This document shows positions 45,713-53,683 of a stretch of DNA of 64,000 bases, piece after piece. The DNA comes from Paenibacillus sp. FSL R5-0912. Its GTDB lineage: Bacteria; Bacillota; Bacilli; Paenibacillales; Paenibacillaceae. A model generated the notes under the pieces. The model did no database searches. It was not told the DNA's origin and saw only the letters and a program-made list of their open reading frames with translations. The DNA lies in NCBI RefSeq assembly GCF_000758605.1, contig NZ_CP009282.1, positions 6,696,001 to 6,760,000 on the forward strand. Direction: 5' to 3'. Position numbers and translations under genes: made by a program. Numbering within the stretch: position 1 is the stretch's first letter; every line of letters begins with the position of its first letter.

Positions 45713-45934
45713 TCAGCGCTTCTGCCCGGCCTTCCGCCTGCCCGGGAGAACTACAAACAGCAGATAACACAAAGCCGGTGACGGGAAACCGGTAAGGCCC
45801 CAAATTCCCCAGAACCAGGCCATTCTGCCCTTCCCTCTGCCCTGAGCATTACGGAACAGCCAAGTCCCCTGCAGCATCAGTACAGCAGCTATACAAAGCC
45901 ACAGCCACAAAGGCGCCTTCTGCAATTCACTCAC
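45713..45934 (-). CDS. yxlD: YxlD-like small membrane protein
   Basis: A 73-residue protein with two hydrophobic stretches (PLWLWLCIAAVLMLQGTWLF and LTGFPSPALCYLLFVVLPGR). It overlaps the end of the yxlC-like gene by four bases (ATGA). By position it corresponds to YxlD, part of the SigY-restraining set; sequence alone is too short and hydrophobic to prove this. Confidence 0.7.
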   Translation of the reverse strand: MSELQKAPLWLWLCIAAVLMLQGTWLFRNAQGRGKGRMAWFWGIWGLTGFPSPALCYLLFVVLPGRRKAGQKR

Positions 45935-46257
45935 TCTTCAGCATCCTCCCGTCCCAGCCTGATCCGTGCTACTCCCAGACTGCCAAGTGCTGCCAGCGGA
46001 AATAGCGCCTGCAAGCCCCAAAACAGTGCCGGGGCAGAGTTTAGAATAGACAGCACTACGCTGAGCAGGAGTAGAGCCACCAGAGAGAATATCAGCAGTT
46101 CCTTGCGCTGCCGCTTCACTCGGCGGATTGCTTCTGCCGCAATAAGCTGCTCCAGCTCCGGCAAGGAGGGAGGCGCCACATCGTCGTAATGCTGATCCAG
46201 AATCTCCAGTTCTGCTGACAGCTTATTCAGCAGCTCTTCATCACTGTTAAACCTCAT
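45931..46257 (-). CDS. yxlC: YxlC-like SigY anti-sigma factor
   Basis: A 108-residue protein. The N-terminal about 55 residues are cytoplasmic and acidic (DEELLNKLSAELEILDQHYDD, SLPELEQLIAAEA), as expected for a sigma-binding segment, followed by two transmembrane helices. It overlaps the end of sigY by 11 bases and the next gene by four, so the set is translationally coupled. Assignment rests mainly on position. Confidence 0.75.
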   Translation of the reverse strand: MRFNSDEELLNKLSAELEILDQHYDDVAPPSLPELEQLIAAEAIRRVKRQRKELLIFSLVALLLLSVVLSILNSAPALFWGLQALFPLAALGSLGVARIRLGREDAEE

Positions 46258-46789
46258 CCTCGTCCAGCTCCTTTCGCAGTTGATTCAATCCGGCTGCTAC
46301 CCTTGATTTGGCCGTGCCGGAAGGGATCTGCAGCATCTGGCCGATTTCATCATAGCCGTATCCGTAATAATGCTTCAGCAGTACAGCCATTCTGTGGGCA
46401 GTAGACAGGCGGGATAAGGCATCAAGCACTTCACTCCACTCCATATTCCGGCTCTCAAACCTCCAGCGGATACTGCGGCTCCCCTGCTCCTCAGTCTGCT
46501 CCTTCTGCCACTTCAACTCACGCTTCCACCGCCGCTTGCGGTCGATGTAGAGCCGGCTGGCAATCGTTATCAGCCATGAAGAAAATGCAGAGGTTCCATT
46601 GTAACTCCCCATCTTCTCCAAGCATCTGACCATTGTATCCTGAGCCAGCTCTTCCGCAAGTGAAGGGTCCATTGTAGCTTTAATCAGATACTTGTACAGG
46701 AAGGGATAATGCTCCCGCAGCAGCATAGCTGTTGCCTTGGCATCCCCCTGCTGCGCCAGTCTGATCTTCTCCAGCGTCCCGTCGCCCAT
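46247..46789 (-). CDS. sigY: ECF sigma factor SigY
   Basis: A 180-residue ECF sigma factor. Region 2 reads LLREHYPFLYKYLIKATMDPSLAEELAQDTMVRCLEKMGSY with the -10-binding helix SAFSSWLITIASRLYIDRKRR; region 4 is LSTAHRMAVLLKHYYGYGYDEIGQMLQIPSGTAKSRVAAGLNQLRK. GAGGAGGG precedes the ATG. The downstream gene order (anti-sigma, two small membrane proteins, ABC ATPase, permease) is the sigY operon. The promoter just upstream has a TGAACG -35 box expected for autoregulation. Confidence 0.88.
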   Translation of the reverse strand: MGDGTLEKIRLAQQGDAKATAMLLREHYPFLYKYLIKATMDPSLAEELAQDTMVRCLEKMGSYNGTSAFSSWLITIASRLYIDRKRRWKRELKWQKEQTEEQGSRSIRWRFESRNMEWSEVLDALSRLSTAHRMAVLLKHYYGYGYDEIGQMLQIPSGTAKSRVAAGLNQLRKELDEDEV

Positions 46790-46822
46790 AGTCCCTCCTC
46801 TTTCTCTTCCTCACCTCTGTAA

Positions 46823-46848
46823 TACGATTATGTATTGTAGATCGTTCA
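46823..46848 (-). promoter_or_regulatory. Probable SigY-dependent promoter
   Basis: On the minus strand TGAACG (46848-46843) and CGTA (46826-46823) are separated by 16 bases, about 35 bases before sigY. I recall TGAACG with a CGTC-type -10 for SigY in B. subtilis. The -35 box overlaps the last codons of the small upstream gene. Confidence 0.7.
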
Positions 46849-47052
46849 TTCAGGGTCAGAATTATTCTGCAATTCCCACAGCCTGCGCCTCCATGGCTGG
46901 ACGGCTCCCTTGCCTCTGGGGAAGCGCCAGAATAGAGAGATCTTATTATCCCCATTCTCTGCAGCATACTCTACGGAATTCTGCTCCGCCACACCTTCCC
47001 CGTCTAGTCTCAATTCCCCATAGTCCAGTTGGTGATGCATATCTTCCTTCAT
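46846..47052 (-). CDS. Small hypothetical protein upstream of sigY, 68 aa
   Basis: I do not recognise the family. The protein has no membrane helix; the middle is acidic and polar (ELRLDGEGVAEQNSVEYAAENGDNKISLFWRF) and the end basic with several Trp (KGAVQPWRRRLWEL). It is supported by a strong ribosome binding site, GGGAGG, eight bases before the ATG, and by a promoter with a palindromic operator upstream. The gene stops at the sigY promoter, so readthrough would also feed sigY. Confidence 0.6.
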   Translation of the reverse strand: MKEDMHHQLDYGELRLDGEGVAEQNSVEYAAENGDNKISLFWRFPRGKGAVQPWRRRLWELQNNSDPE

Positions 47053-47140
47053 CTGCTTCCTCCCATGAAATTAAAGACATATAGACAAAAAAAAGAACGC
47101 AAACCGGGATTATTCCACAGTCTGCGTGCTTCGCGAGGTA

Positions 47141-47191
47141 AATGTTACATTTAATTAACATTATTGTAGCAACTCTGTATCTTTTTGTCCA
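47141..47191 (-). promoter_or_regulatory. Promoter with operator for the small gene upstream of sigY
   Basis: On the minus strand TGGACA (47191-47186) and TACAAT (47168-47163) are 17 bases apart. An inverted repeat AATGTTA (47162-47156) and TAACATT (47147-47141) with an eight-base spacer begins directly after the -10 box and covers the start of transcription, the place for a repressor. Confidence 0.6.
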
Positions 47192-47235
47192 TGTCTAATT
47201 TCCCGAATTATGTCATAACCGGCATAAACACGTCG

Positions 47236-47871
47236 TTACATAGGAACGTATGGGTTATTTAGCTTCTCAAACCCGATAGAGGTGCGCGGACCATGTCCTG
47301 GAAATACCCTCACTTCTTCATCCAGCCGGTACAGCTTACCGCGGATCGAATCAAACAGATCACGTTCTCTGCCGCCGGGAAGATCGGTGCGTCCTACTCC
47401 CATTTTGAACAATACATCACCGGAGAACAGATCATTTCCGCACAGGAAGCTGACACTCCCCGGAGAGTGTCCAGGCGTATGCAGCACCCGGAAGGTTAAA
47501 CCGAGCAGCTTCAGAATCTGGCCTTCCGCCAAATCGTATTCAGCCGGATCTGTACTGACCGGAGGAGATGATTCGGGCCACATCAGCGAGCCGTTCAGCT
47601 TGGGACTGCCCAGCCACTCACTCTCCAGAGCATGTATATACACTGGGGATTTCTTGGCCTTACGGACCTCATCCAGTCCGGCAATATGATCAAAGTGGGC
47701 GTGAGTCAGCAGGATAGCCTCTATTTCCATACCTTCAGCAGCACGGAGAAGGGCAGCCGGATTGGCACCGGGATCAATAATCACACCTTTGGCAGGGTCG
47801 GCTCCTGTCAGCAGATAAGCGTTCGTCTGAAGTGGTCCAAGATTATAAGACCTTATATTAAGCATCGGCAT
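47236..47871 (-). CDS. MBL-fold metallo-hydrolase (YqgX/glyoxalase II-like)
   Basis: A 211-residue metallo-beta-lactamase-fold hydrolase. Zinc ligands are visible: HAHFDH, His in LHTPGHSPGS, Asp in FSGDVLF and His in FPGHGPRTS. Size and the NLGPLQTNAYLLTG start resemble YqgX, a glyoxalase II-type thioesterase; the exact thioester is unknown. Its ATG overlaps the previous stop by one base (TAATG), so it is translated as part of the operon with the thioredoxin-like and DedA genes. Confidence 0.87.
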   Translation of the reverse strand: MPMLNIRSYNLGPLQTNAYLLTGADPAKGVIIDPGANPAALLRAAEGMEIEAILLTHAHFDHIAGLDEVRKAKKSPVYIHALESEWLGSPKLNGSLMWPESSPPVSTDPAEYDLAEGQILKLLGLTFRVLHTPGHSPGSVSFLCGNDLFSGDVLFKMGVGRTDLPGGRERDLFDSIRGKLYRLDEEVRVFPGHGPRTSIGFEKLNNPYVPM

Positions 47872-48437
47872 TAGAATCCGGAGATCAGACTGCGCAGCTC
47901 TTTGGCAATAACCGCGTGTGATTCCGTTCCTTCTCCGTAGGCTTGGCCCATGGCTTTGCGCACTTCGGTGATTTTGCCCTCATAATCCGCAGCCTCGCGG
48001 TCCGGGTTCTCCTGTTTGAACTCTCTCATCAGTGACTGTACATGCTCCGGACGCGGTCCCCAATGGCCCAGCACATAGCCGCCGGTATCGGCAAAAATCA
48101 CGATTGGAACCGAACGTCCACCCATGGTCAGGAAGTTATCCATAACATCCTGATTCTCTTCCAGAATCAGCACTTCAGTCTTAATGCCTGCCGTCTCCAG
48201 GATGCGGAACACCACAGGGACATTACGAACCACATCTCCGCACCAGTCAGCAGCCAGAATCAGTACCCGCAGATCATCCCGGTGATTCAGGCTCTCGAAA
48301 TATTCCCGGTCACTCTCATCTGCCCAGGCAAACTTCTCATACCAGGATTCAAAAGCCTGCTGGTTCTTCGTCATGCCTTCCACGAACTGGCGGGGCGTCA
48401 ATCCCTGACCAAATTTAGAAGCAACATTCTGTTTCAT
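47871..48437 (-). CDS. Thioredoxin-like protein with single-cysteine WCGD site
   Basis: A 188-residue cytoplasmic protein of the thioredoxin fold. The active-site region reads LILAADWCGDVVRNVPVV, so the second cysteine of the usual WCxxC is missing and classical disulfide exchange is unlikely; the cis-Pro loop RSVPIVIF is retained. Relatives occur across Bacillales, function unclear. It overlaps the DedA gene by four bases (ATGA) and the metallo-hydrolase by one, an operon of three membrane- and thiol-related genes. Confidence 0.85.
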   Translation of the reverse strand: MKQNVASKFGQGLTPRQFVEGMTKNQQAFESWYEKFAWADESDREYFESLNHRDDLRVLILAADWCGDVVRNVPVVFRILETAGIKTEVLILEENQDVMDNFLTMGGRSVPIVIFADTGGYVLGHWGPRPEHVQSLMREFKQENPDREAADYEGKITEVRKAMGQAYGEGTESHAVIAKELRSLISGF

Positions 48438-49048
48438 ACTGCACTACCCTTCTTCTTGGATTTGTACCACTTGAACAGGAAATACAGAACAATAACCGCA
48501 AGTGCGGCAAGAATGATTTCATGCGTATACTTAGCTGCGACTTCATCAATAGTCTGCCATTTATCGCCGAGAGTATATCCGAGATATACAAACAGTGCAC
48601 TCCATGGAATAACAGCCAGCGTGGTCAGCATAGTGAACTTACCCAGCGGCATGCGCGAAATACCAGCGGGAACAGAGATCGCATGACGGACAACCGGGAT
48701 AAAACGGGCGGTGAAGATTACGCCGGTCCCGTATTTCTGGAACCATTCTTCAGAATGGTCAATATGCTTCTTTTTGATAAAAATATACTTGCCGTACTTC
48801 TCCAGCACCGGTCTGCCGCCATAACGGCCGATCCAATACACAAAAATCTGGGCGACTACCCCGCCAATTGTACCAAACAAAACCGCGCCAAAAAAATTAA
48901 TATCTCCCTGCGAGACCAGATAGCCGCCAAAAGCCAATACAATCTCACTTGGTATGACTTCAATCATCAGGCCAATCATTATTCCGAAGTAACCCAAACT
49001 CTGAATCCATTCAAATAATTGCGAAATCAGTTCAGATATAAAATGCAA
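48434..49048 (-). CDS. DedA-family membrane protein
   Basis: A 204-residue DedA/VTT-domain protein with about five helices. Family motifs are GLMIEVIPSEIVLAFGGYLVSQG, FGTIGGVVAQIFVYWIGRYGGRPVLEKYG and ARFIPVVRHAISVPAGISRM (the F-x-R-x-x-P-x-x-R motif). Members move phospholipid carriers across the membrane or affect membrane potential. AAGGAGAG precedes the ATG. First gene of the three-gene operon. Confidence 0.9.
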   Translation of the reverse strand: MHFISELISQLFEWIQSLGYFGIMIGLMIEVIPSEIVLAFGGYLVSQGDINFFGAVLFGTIGGVVAQIFVYWIGRYGGRPVLEKYGKYIFIKKKHIDHSEEWFQKYGTGVIFTARFIPVVRHAISVPAGISRMPLGKFTMLTTLAVIPWSALFVYLGYTLGDKWQTIDEVAAKYTHEIILAALAVIVLYFLFKWYKSKKKGSAV

Positions 49049-49229
49049 CTGCAGCTCTCCTTCCGTGTGTTGCGTAATCAGCCTGGCATTCTGCAGGCAG
49101 AATCCTAAGCCTCGTCCGCTCTATGTATCCAGCTTCTCTTAGCCTATTCTAGCATATGCGGGCTTACGACTTCTACTTATGGAAAATGGACATTCGGTTC
49201 TCTGCTATAGAAAAGCAGGTATTCCAGCA

Positions 49230-49281
49230 TTGACAAAGTGTGGAATAAAGATCTATTATGCATTTAGATAATTACCTAAAT
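49230..49281 (+). promoter_or_regulatory. Promoter and operator of the sdpR-like gene
   Basis: TTGACA (49230-49235) and TATTAT (49254-49259) are 18 bases apart. The inverted repeat ATTTAGATAATTACCTAAAT (49262-49281) begins just after the -10 box and covers the start of transcription, right for autorepression. Confidence 0.75.
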
Positions 49282-49300
49282 ATTGAAAGGGGCTGCGGAG

Positions 49301-49687
49301 TTGAATGAATCCTTCAAGGCGCTGGCCGATCCGACCCGGAGGCAGATTCTCCGCCTGCTGCGGGAAAAGGATAGGACGGCCGGGGAAATTGCCGATTTTT
49401 TCAATATGTCCAAACCCAGCATCTCCCATCATCTAAATGCATTGAAGCATGCGGGACTGGTGCAGGACGAACGGAAAGGCCAGTTTATTCTCTATTCGCT
49501 GGACTCCACCGTGCTCGAAGAGGTGCTGGGCTGGTTCCTGGAATTGACGGGTACGGGTAAGGCCGGTACGGAGAGTAAAGCAGTTGCGGATGAACCGGCT
49601 GAAGATTCGTTAGGCTTAAAAGGCGCAGGTTCAAAGGGGACCAGGGGACGGGAGCGATATTTTGACACGGAGGGTGAATCAAGATGA
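49301..49687 (+). CDS. sdpR: ArsR-family autorepressor, SdpR-like
   Basis: A 128-residue ArsR-family regulator. The winged helix is typical of SdpR (LNESFKALADPTRRQILRLLREKDRTAGEIADFFNMSKPSISHHLNALKHAGLVQDERKGQFILYSL). The C-terminal about 40 residues are a low-complexity, charged extension. The start is taken as TTG 49301, seven bases after AAAGGGGC; an upstream TTG at 49283 would bury that site. Its stop overlaps the SdpI-like start by four bases. In B. subtilis SdpI sequesters SdpR at the membrane when the SdpC toxin is bound. Confidence 0.85.
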   Translation: MNESFKALADPTRRQILRLLREKDRTAGEIADFFNMSKPSISHHLNALKHAGLVQDERKGQFILYSLDSTVLEEVLGWFLELTGTGKAGTESKAVADEPAEDSLGLKGAGSKGTRGRERYFDTEGESR

Positions 49688-50337
49688 AGGATTTCCAATG
49701 GAAATGGCAGGACACACTGATTGTAATTCTGGGATTGTTCTCGCTCGGCTATGCACTGTTGAATTACGGCAAGCTGCCGGATCAGCTTCCTGCCCAGTTC
49801 AGCATTACAGGCAAGGTTAACACTTACTGGAGCAAGGGCTCCCTCATTGCTTTTTTCTCCTTCATGGGACTGATCTTCCCAATAGCCATGCAGTTTATGC
49901 GTACAATTGATCCCAAAAGAGAGAACTACACTAAGTTTCAAAGCGCTTATAAAATGATCCGCCTGGCAGTGGGCATCATATGCGATGCTGCACTTGTGCT
50001 GTCGGTCACACAAGGTCTGGATGAGCAATTTGCCGCCGGGAAGTGGGCTACTGTGAGTATTGGGCTGCTGTTTATAGTGATTGGAAACTTCATGCCGCAG
50101 ATCAGGGATAATTATTTCACGGGTGTCCGAACACCCTGGACGCTGGCTAACCCTGCGGTGTGGCGGAAGACCCACCGTCTGTCCGGAATGATGTGGGTGA
50201 TTGGCGGACTGCTGATTGCACTGGGGGCTTTTATGCCAAAAGTGCTGTCGGTCAGCATGATCATCACTGCCCTGGTTATCGCCATTATCGTGCCTTATGT
50301 GTATTCGTGGCTGATCTCGCGGAAGATCAAGGTCTGA
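49684..50337 (+). CDS. sdpI: SdpI-like immunity/signalling membrane protein
   Basis: A 217-residue membrane protein with six helices. The N-terminal part has the DUF1648 signature (YGKLPDQLPAQFSITGKVNTYWSKGSL) and the C-terminal part the SdpI signature (MPQIRDNYFTGVRTPWTLANPAVWRKTHRLSG). Members confer immunity to SdpC-type toxins and titrate SdpR. It is translationally coupled to the sdpR-like gene. No SdpC-like toxin gene is in this window, so it could give immunity to the toxins of other cells or sense another signal. Confidence 0.9.
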   Translation: MKDFQWKWQDTLIVILGLFSLGYALLNYGKLPDQLPAQFSITGKVNTYWSKGSLIAFFSFMGLIFPIAMQFMRTIDPKRENYTKFQSAYKMIRLAVGIICDAALVLSVTQGLDEQFAAGKWATVSIGLLFIVIGNFMPQIRDNYFTGVRTPWTLANPAVWRKTHRLSGMMWVIGGLLIALGAFMPKVLSVSMIITALVIAIIVPYVYSWLISRKIKV

Positions 50338-50435
50338 AGCTGGCCGCCGCACTGCACCGAGATTCGGAAGAACGCTACTGGAGATGCACATCTAATGAAT
50401 TCAGCCGACTGAGTGCCTGCTTAGTGCTTCAGTGT

Positions 50436-53045
50436 TCAGCCGGTCACTAACTTCTTCGGCTCATCCTGTATGGCTAGCGCCTGCAGAGCTCTCAGCCGAA
50501 GGTAAACCCCTTCGGCTTGTTCATTGATCCCGAAGCCGCGGTCATTATGCCGCCGGCCTGCGCTATGCTCCCTGCCGGCAAGCAGGCTGTATTGCCGCAG
50601 CAGTTCCAGTCCGGCAGCTGCGCTGTCTGCAGCCCTCTGCCTGTTCCCTTCCGCCAATCCGCGTTCGGCCATTTTAAGCATCCCTTCAATCGCCGCCAGT
50701 CTTTTGGCGGCGTTAAATATGTCGGCCTTCAGGCTGCGGCGGACCCAGTACAAGGCCTCTCCCGGATCGCGGCCTTGCAGATAACGCTCTGCAAGTTCCC
50801 AGTGCAGAGCAGCATCTCCGGGGGAGAATTGCATACTGCTCTGCAGCAGGTCCATTCCCTGCTCCTCTGGAAGCAGCCGTGATAATGCGGCCGCCGTCTG
50901 CGGCTCTCTTGGATTCCACGCCAGCGATTGCCGCAGCAGCACAGTTTGTGCGGCAGGATCAGTGCTTGTACGGGCAGCCTGCTTATACAAAGCAGCCCCC
51001 CTCATCGCCTGATAGGATAGGATGCTTAGCATGAAGGTCAAGGCGCAGAGAACAGCGATTCCTGCATACGGCCATGATCGACGCAGCCGTGTAAGGATGG
51101 CGGTACCCTCCGCAACTTGCCGAGCTATGGTTTCTGCAAGAGCCCATGCAGGCAGCAGCAGGAGCAGCATCCATATCAATCCGTAGCTCCAGTCAAAATC
51201 AACTGCGCTATGCAGGATGATGACAAGCAGAGGCGGAAGCAGCCTAGGTGACGCCTTGAAGACGAGCCAGCCTGCGGCCAGCAGCAGCAGGAGGACAGCA
51301 GCCAGACCGGCTGTCCCCAGATTGAGCAGGATGTCGAGATAACCGCTGTGCACCTGGCTGCCTACATAGGGGCGGGACTGGGCGGCGAGGTACGAATGCC
51401 GCCAGGTCTCGCCCCCGCGCCCCAGCCAGGGCGCCTCTGCCGCGAGCTTCCAGGCATCGCGGTAGAAGAGTCCGCGCGCGGCGGCCGTCGGGGACGGCCC
51501 CGTGATCCGCGCGCGTACCTGCAGCAGGACGGCGCTGGCGGCCGCCGTCCAGGCCACCGCCGCCAGCGCCAGCATGGCGGCGCGGTGCCAGCCCGCCGCG
51601 CGGCAGCTGCGGCGGTGCAGCCATAGGCCGGCCAGCAGCGCGCCGGCCCAGAGCCCGGCCAGCAGCAGCAGGCCGGGCAAGGGCTCTGCCGCCAGCCCGG
51701 TACGGGCCAGCTGGCGGTACAGGAGCGCCGCGGCGGCCACAGGCGCGGCGCCGGCAAGCAGAAGCGGCGCGGACAGCTGCCGCTTCCAGAGCAGGGCTGC
51801 GGCGCCGGCGGAGGCCGCAGCCAGCCATGCGCCGCGCGACTCGCTGAGCAGCAGCGCGGCGGCGTACGGGAACAGCGGCAGCAGGCGCGCCGCTGTCCGC
51901 CGTAGCTCTGCGGACCAGCCCAGTGCACGGCCCACTCTGCCAGCTATAGCGGTCTCACCCGCTCTGCTTCCCGCTCCACCCTCCGCTTCACCGCTGGCTA
52001 TGTTCTCCTGCTCCGCTCTGCTTACCGCTCCACCCCCCCCTTCACCACTAGCTATGTTCTCCTGCTCCGCTCTGCTTATCGCTCCACCCCCCCCTTCACC
52101 GCTGGCTATGTTCTCCTGCTCAGCCCGGTTTACTGCTCCACGGGATGCTTCCACCTCTCCCTCTGCGCAATCTTCTCCACTCACGGTTCCCGAAGGACCG
52201 GTCAGCCTGAAGCCATAAGCAGCAGCAAATAGCCGCTCCAGCAGAAACACAGCCATCACCGCGCCAAAGGCATTCGGATACTGAAGCAGTCCGGCCAGCC
52301 GGGCACCGGTAGCACTGACCTCAGGTGACTGGCTGTAGGCTACCGCGTAAGGAACCGGCAGGCCACCGCATACCGCCAATAAGGCAGACAGGCTGATCAC
52401 TAGACCCAGTAGATGCCAGACCGCTGCAAGAAGAGTTCCTCCCCGGCGGTTTCCCGCCACAAGTACAGCGAAGAGAGCAAAACTGGTGTAAAATCCCCAG
52501 CGCAGCAATTCATTCAATGTTCCCTGCGAGGATAGGGGGCCACGGAATGCATGAATAGCGTAAAGAATACAGATAACAATGCAGCAGCCCGGCAACAACC
52601 ATACAATCGCCCTCAACCTCGTAACTCTACTCATACTGCCATCCAACATACGGCCACTCCCGGACACTGCCTCATCTGCAGCCTGCGTTACAGCAATCTT
52701 CCCGGCATTATCTGTCACCAACTGCCCACTTCCGGCTAATCTCTCAGTTTTAGCTATATCTCCCTTTACGTCCCCTCCAGGTAGCGCCCGCACGGTCTCC
52801 GTTTTCCCCGCCGGCACCCCCTGCGGCTTTAGCCGCTTTTCCCATCCGGAGGCGGCATACAGGACAACTCCTCCTAGGGTGAGAACTCCGCACAGCGCAA
52901 ACCATACGGTCAGGAAGAGATACATTTCCTTGGCAAAAAAGAATCCTCGCAGCACACAGGCCGCACCGCCCGCTGCTATCAACGCCAAACTGCAAGCCAG
53001 AGTGACCGCCATTCCTCTGTACTGCTGAAACCGATTTATCCGCAT
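50436..53045 (-). CDS. O-antigen ligase-like membrane protein with C-terminal TPR region
   Basis: An 869-residue membrane protein with about twelve helices. The Wzy_C/WaaL region is seen in GLLQYPNAFGAVMAVFLLERLFAAAYG, LLSESRGAWLAAA and GRGGETWRHSYLAAQSRPYVGSQVHSGYLDILLNLG (about 545-590). The last about 200 residues are helical repeats of TPR type (AAALSRLLPEEQGMDLLQSSMQFSPGDAALHWELAERYLQGRDPGEALYWVRRSLK). Such proteins ligate or polymerise surface glycans. A loop at about 300-365 has three 18-residue repeats with two G8 tracts. The 51.2-51.9 kb stretch is unusually GC-rich. Confidence 0.82.
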   Translation of the reverse strand: MRINRFQQYRGMAVTLACSLALIAAGGAACVLRGFFFAKEMYLFLTVWFALCGVLTLGGVVLYAASGWEKRLKPQGVPAGKTETVRALPGGDVKGDIAKTERLAGSGQLVTDNAGKIAVTQAADEAVSGSGRMLDGSMSRVTRLRAIVWLLPGCCIVICILYAIHAFRGPLSSQGTLNELLRWGFYTSFALFAVLVAGNRRGGTLLAAVWHLLGLVISLSALLAVCGGLPVPYAVAYSQSPEVSATGARLAGLLQYPNAFGAVMAVFLLERLFAAAYGFRLTGPSGTVSGEDCAEGEVEASRGAVNRAEQENIASGEGGGGAISRAEQENIASGEGGGGAVSRAEQENIASGEAEGGAGSRAGETAIAGRVGRALGWSAELRRTAARLLPLFPYAAALLLSESRGAWLAAASAGAAALLWKRQLSAPLLLAGAAPVAAAALLYRQLARTGLAAEPLPGLLLLAGLWAGALLAGLWLHRRSCRAAGWHRAAMLALAAVAWTAAASAVLLQVRARITGPSPTAAARGLFYRDAWKLAAEAPWLGRGGETWRHSYLAAQSRPYVGSQVHSGYLDILLNLGTAGLAAVLLLLLAAGWLVFKASPRLLPPLLVIILHSAVDFDWSYGLIWMLLLLLPAWALAETIARQVAEGTAILTRLRRSWPYAGIAVLCALTFMLSILSYQAMRGAALYKQAARTSTDPAAQTVLLRQSLAWNPREPQTAAALSRLLPEEQGMDLLQSSMQFSPGDAALHWELAERYLQGRDPGEALYWVRRSLKADIFNAAKRLAAIEGMLKMAERGLAEGNRQRAADSAAAGLELLRQYSLLAGREHSAGRRHNDRGFGINEQAEGVYLRLRALQALAIQDEPKKLVTG
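51960..52142 (-). repeat. In-frame 54-bp repeats with G8 tracts
   Basis: Units containing GCTATGTTCTCCTGCTC (plus strand) start at 51997, 52051 and 52105. Two contain C8 (52033-52040 and 52087-52094), read as G8 in the gene. They encode RAEQENIASGEGGGG-type repeats in a loop of the O-antigen-ligase-like protein. Confidence 0.9.
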
Positions 53046-53683
53046 TTCTAAATCCCCTATTCCTATTGTTGCTTACAGTCTTCCCATATCTATAGCAATG
53101 CAAAAGAAAGTCGCTATATGAACCACACTTAAGTCTAAGATTGGGGAAATAAACGCTTAAGAGCTGGTAGTCAAGCGGGATTATTCGAAATGTTGTAAGT
53201 ATTACAACTTTGATTCAGGTATAGCCGGGAGTTTGTACAACAATTCCCGATTAGAGGCGGCATAATGAAAGAATTGTTGTATTTGATGCAAGATTCTAAT
53301 TCAGGGCATCACAGATGGCCCTACAAAAGTACGAAAACAGCACTAAAATAGCACTAACAATACGAATTCACTACAGATGCGCTACAGCAGCATCACAATA
53401 TCACAGTTAGCACTACATCAGCACTACATCAGCACTCCATCAGCGTCTACAGCAGCACCACAGCTGCACTCCATTAACACCACAGCAGCACCTTAATAGC
53501 GGCCGAAGCTTCCAATAGCAATCCCAAGTGGAAACGGCTTTGCTGTCTTTTGAACGGTAACGGTTCAGCGAGAAATAGAAGGATAAGTTATCAAGTGCAA
53601 CTTATAATTTCTTATATTTGCACAAAAACAGCCGCCCCCCGCAGGAAGCAGCCGTTCTGTCACACTTTGAACTATTAAGCTGA
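53046..53683. other. Long intergenic region without genes
   Basis: It contains the second copy of the dispersed palindromic repeat (53232-53298) and then about 180 bases of degenerate AGCACTACATC-like direct repeats (about 53320-53500). A weak GC-rich hairpin with TTTTTG on the minus strand (about 53620-53660) may terminate the methyltransferase gene. No coding frame is supported. Confidence 0.6.
53232..53298. repeat. Dispersed palindromic repeat, copy 2
   Basis: Begins TTTGTACAACAATTCCCG, contains AATTGTTGTATTT and GCAAGATTCTA; arms TACAACAATT and AATTGTTGTA are perfect inverted repeats. Aligns along its whole length with 6796-6863. Confidence 0.6.

Noticed and set aside
47141..47162. TnrA/GlnR box
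   Set aside because: TGTTA and TAACA are present but the spacer is eight rather than seven bases; kept only as an unnamed operator.
51244..52218. Several long frames on both strands in the very GC-rich part of the O-antigen-ligase-like gene
   Set aside because: High GC removes stop codons in all frames; the residues are Arg/Ala/Pro-rich and unlike any family.
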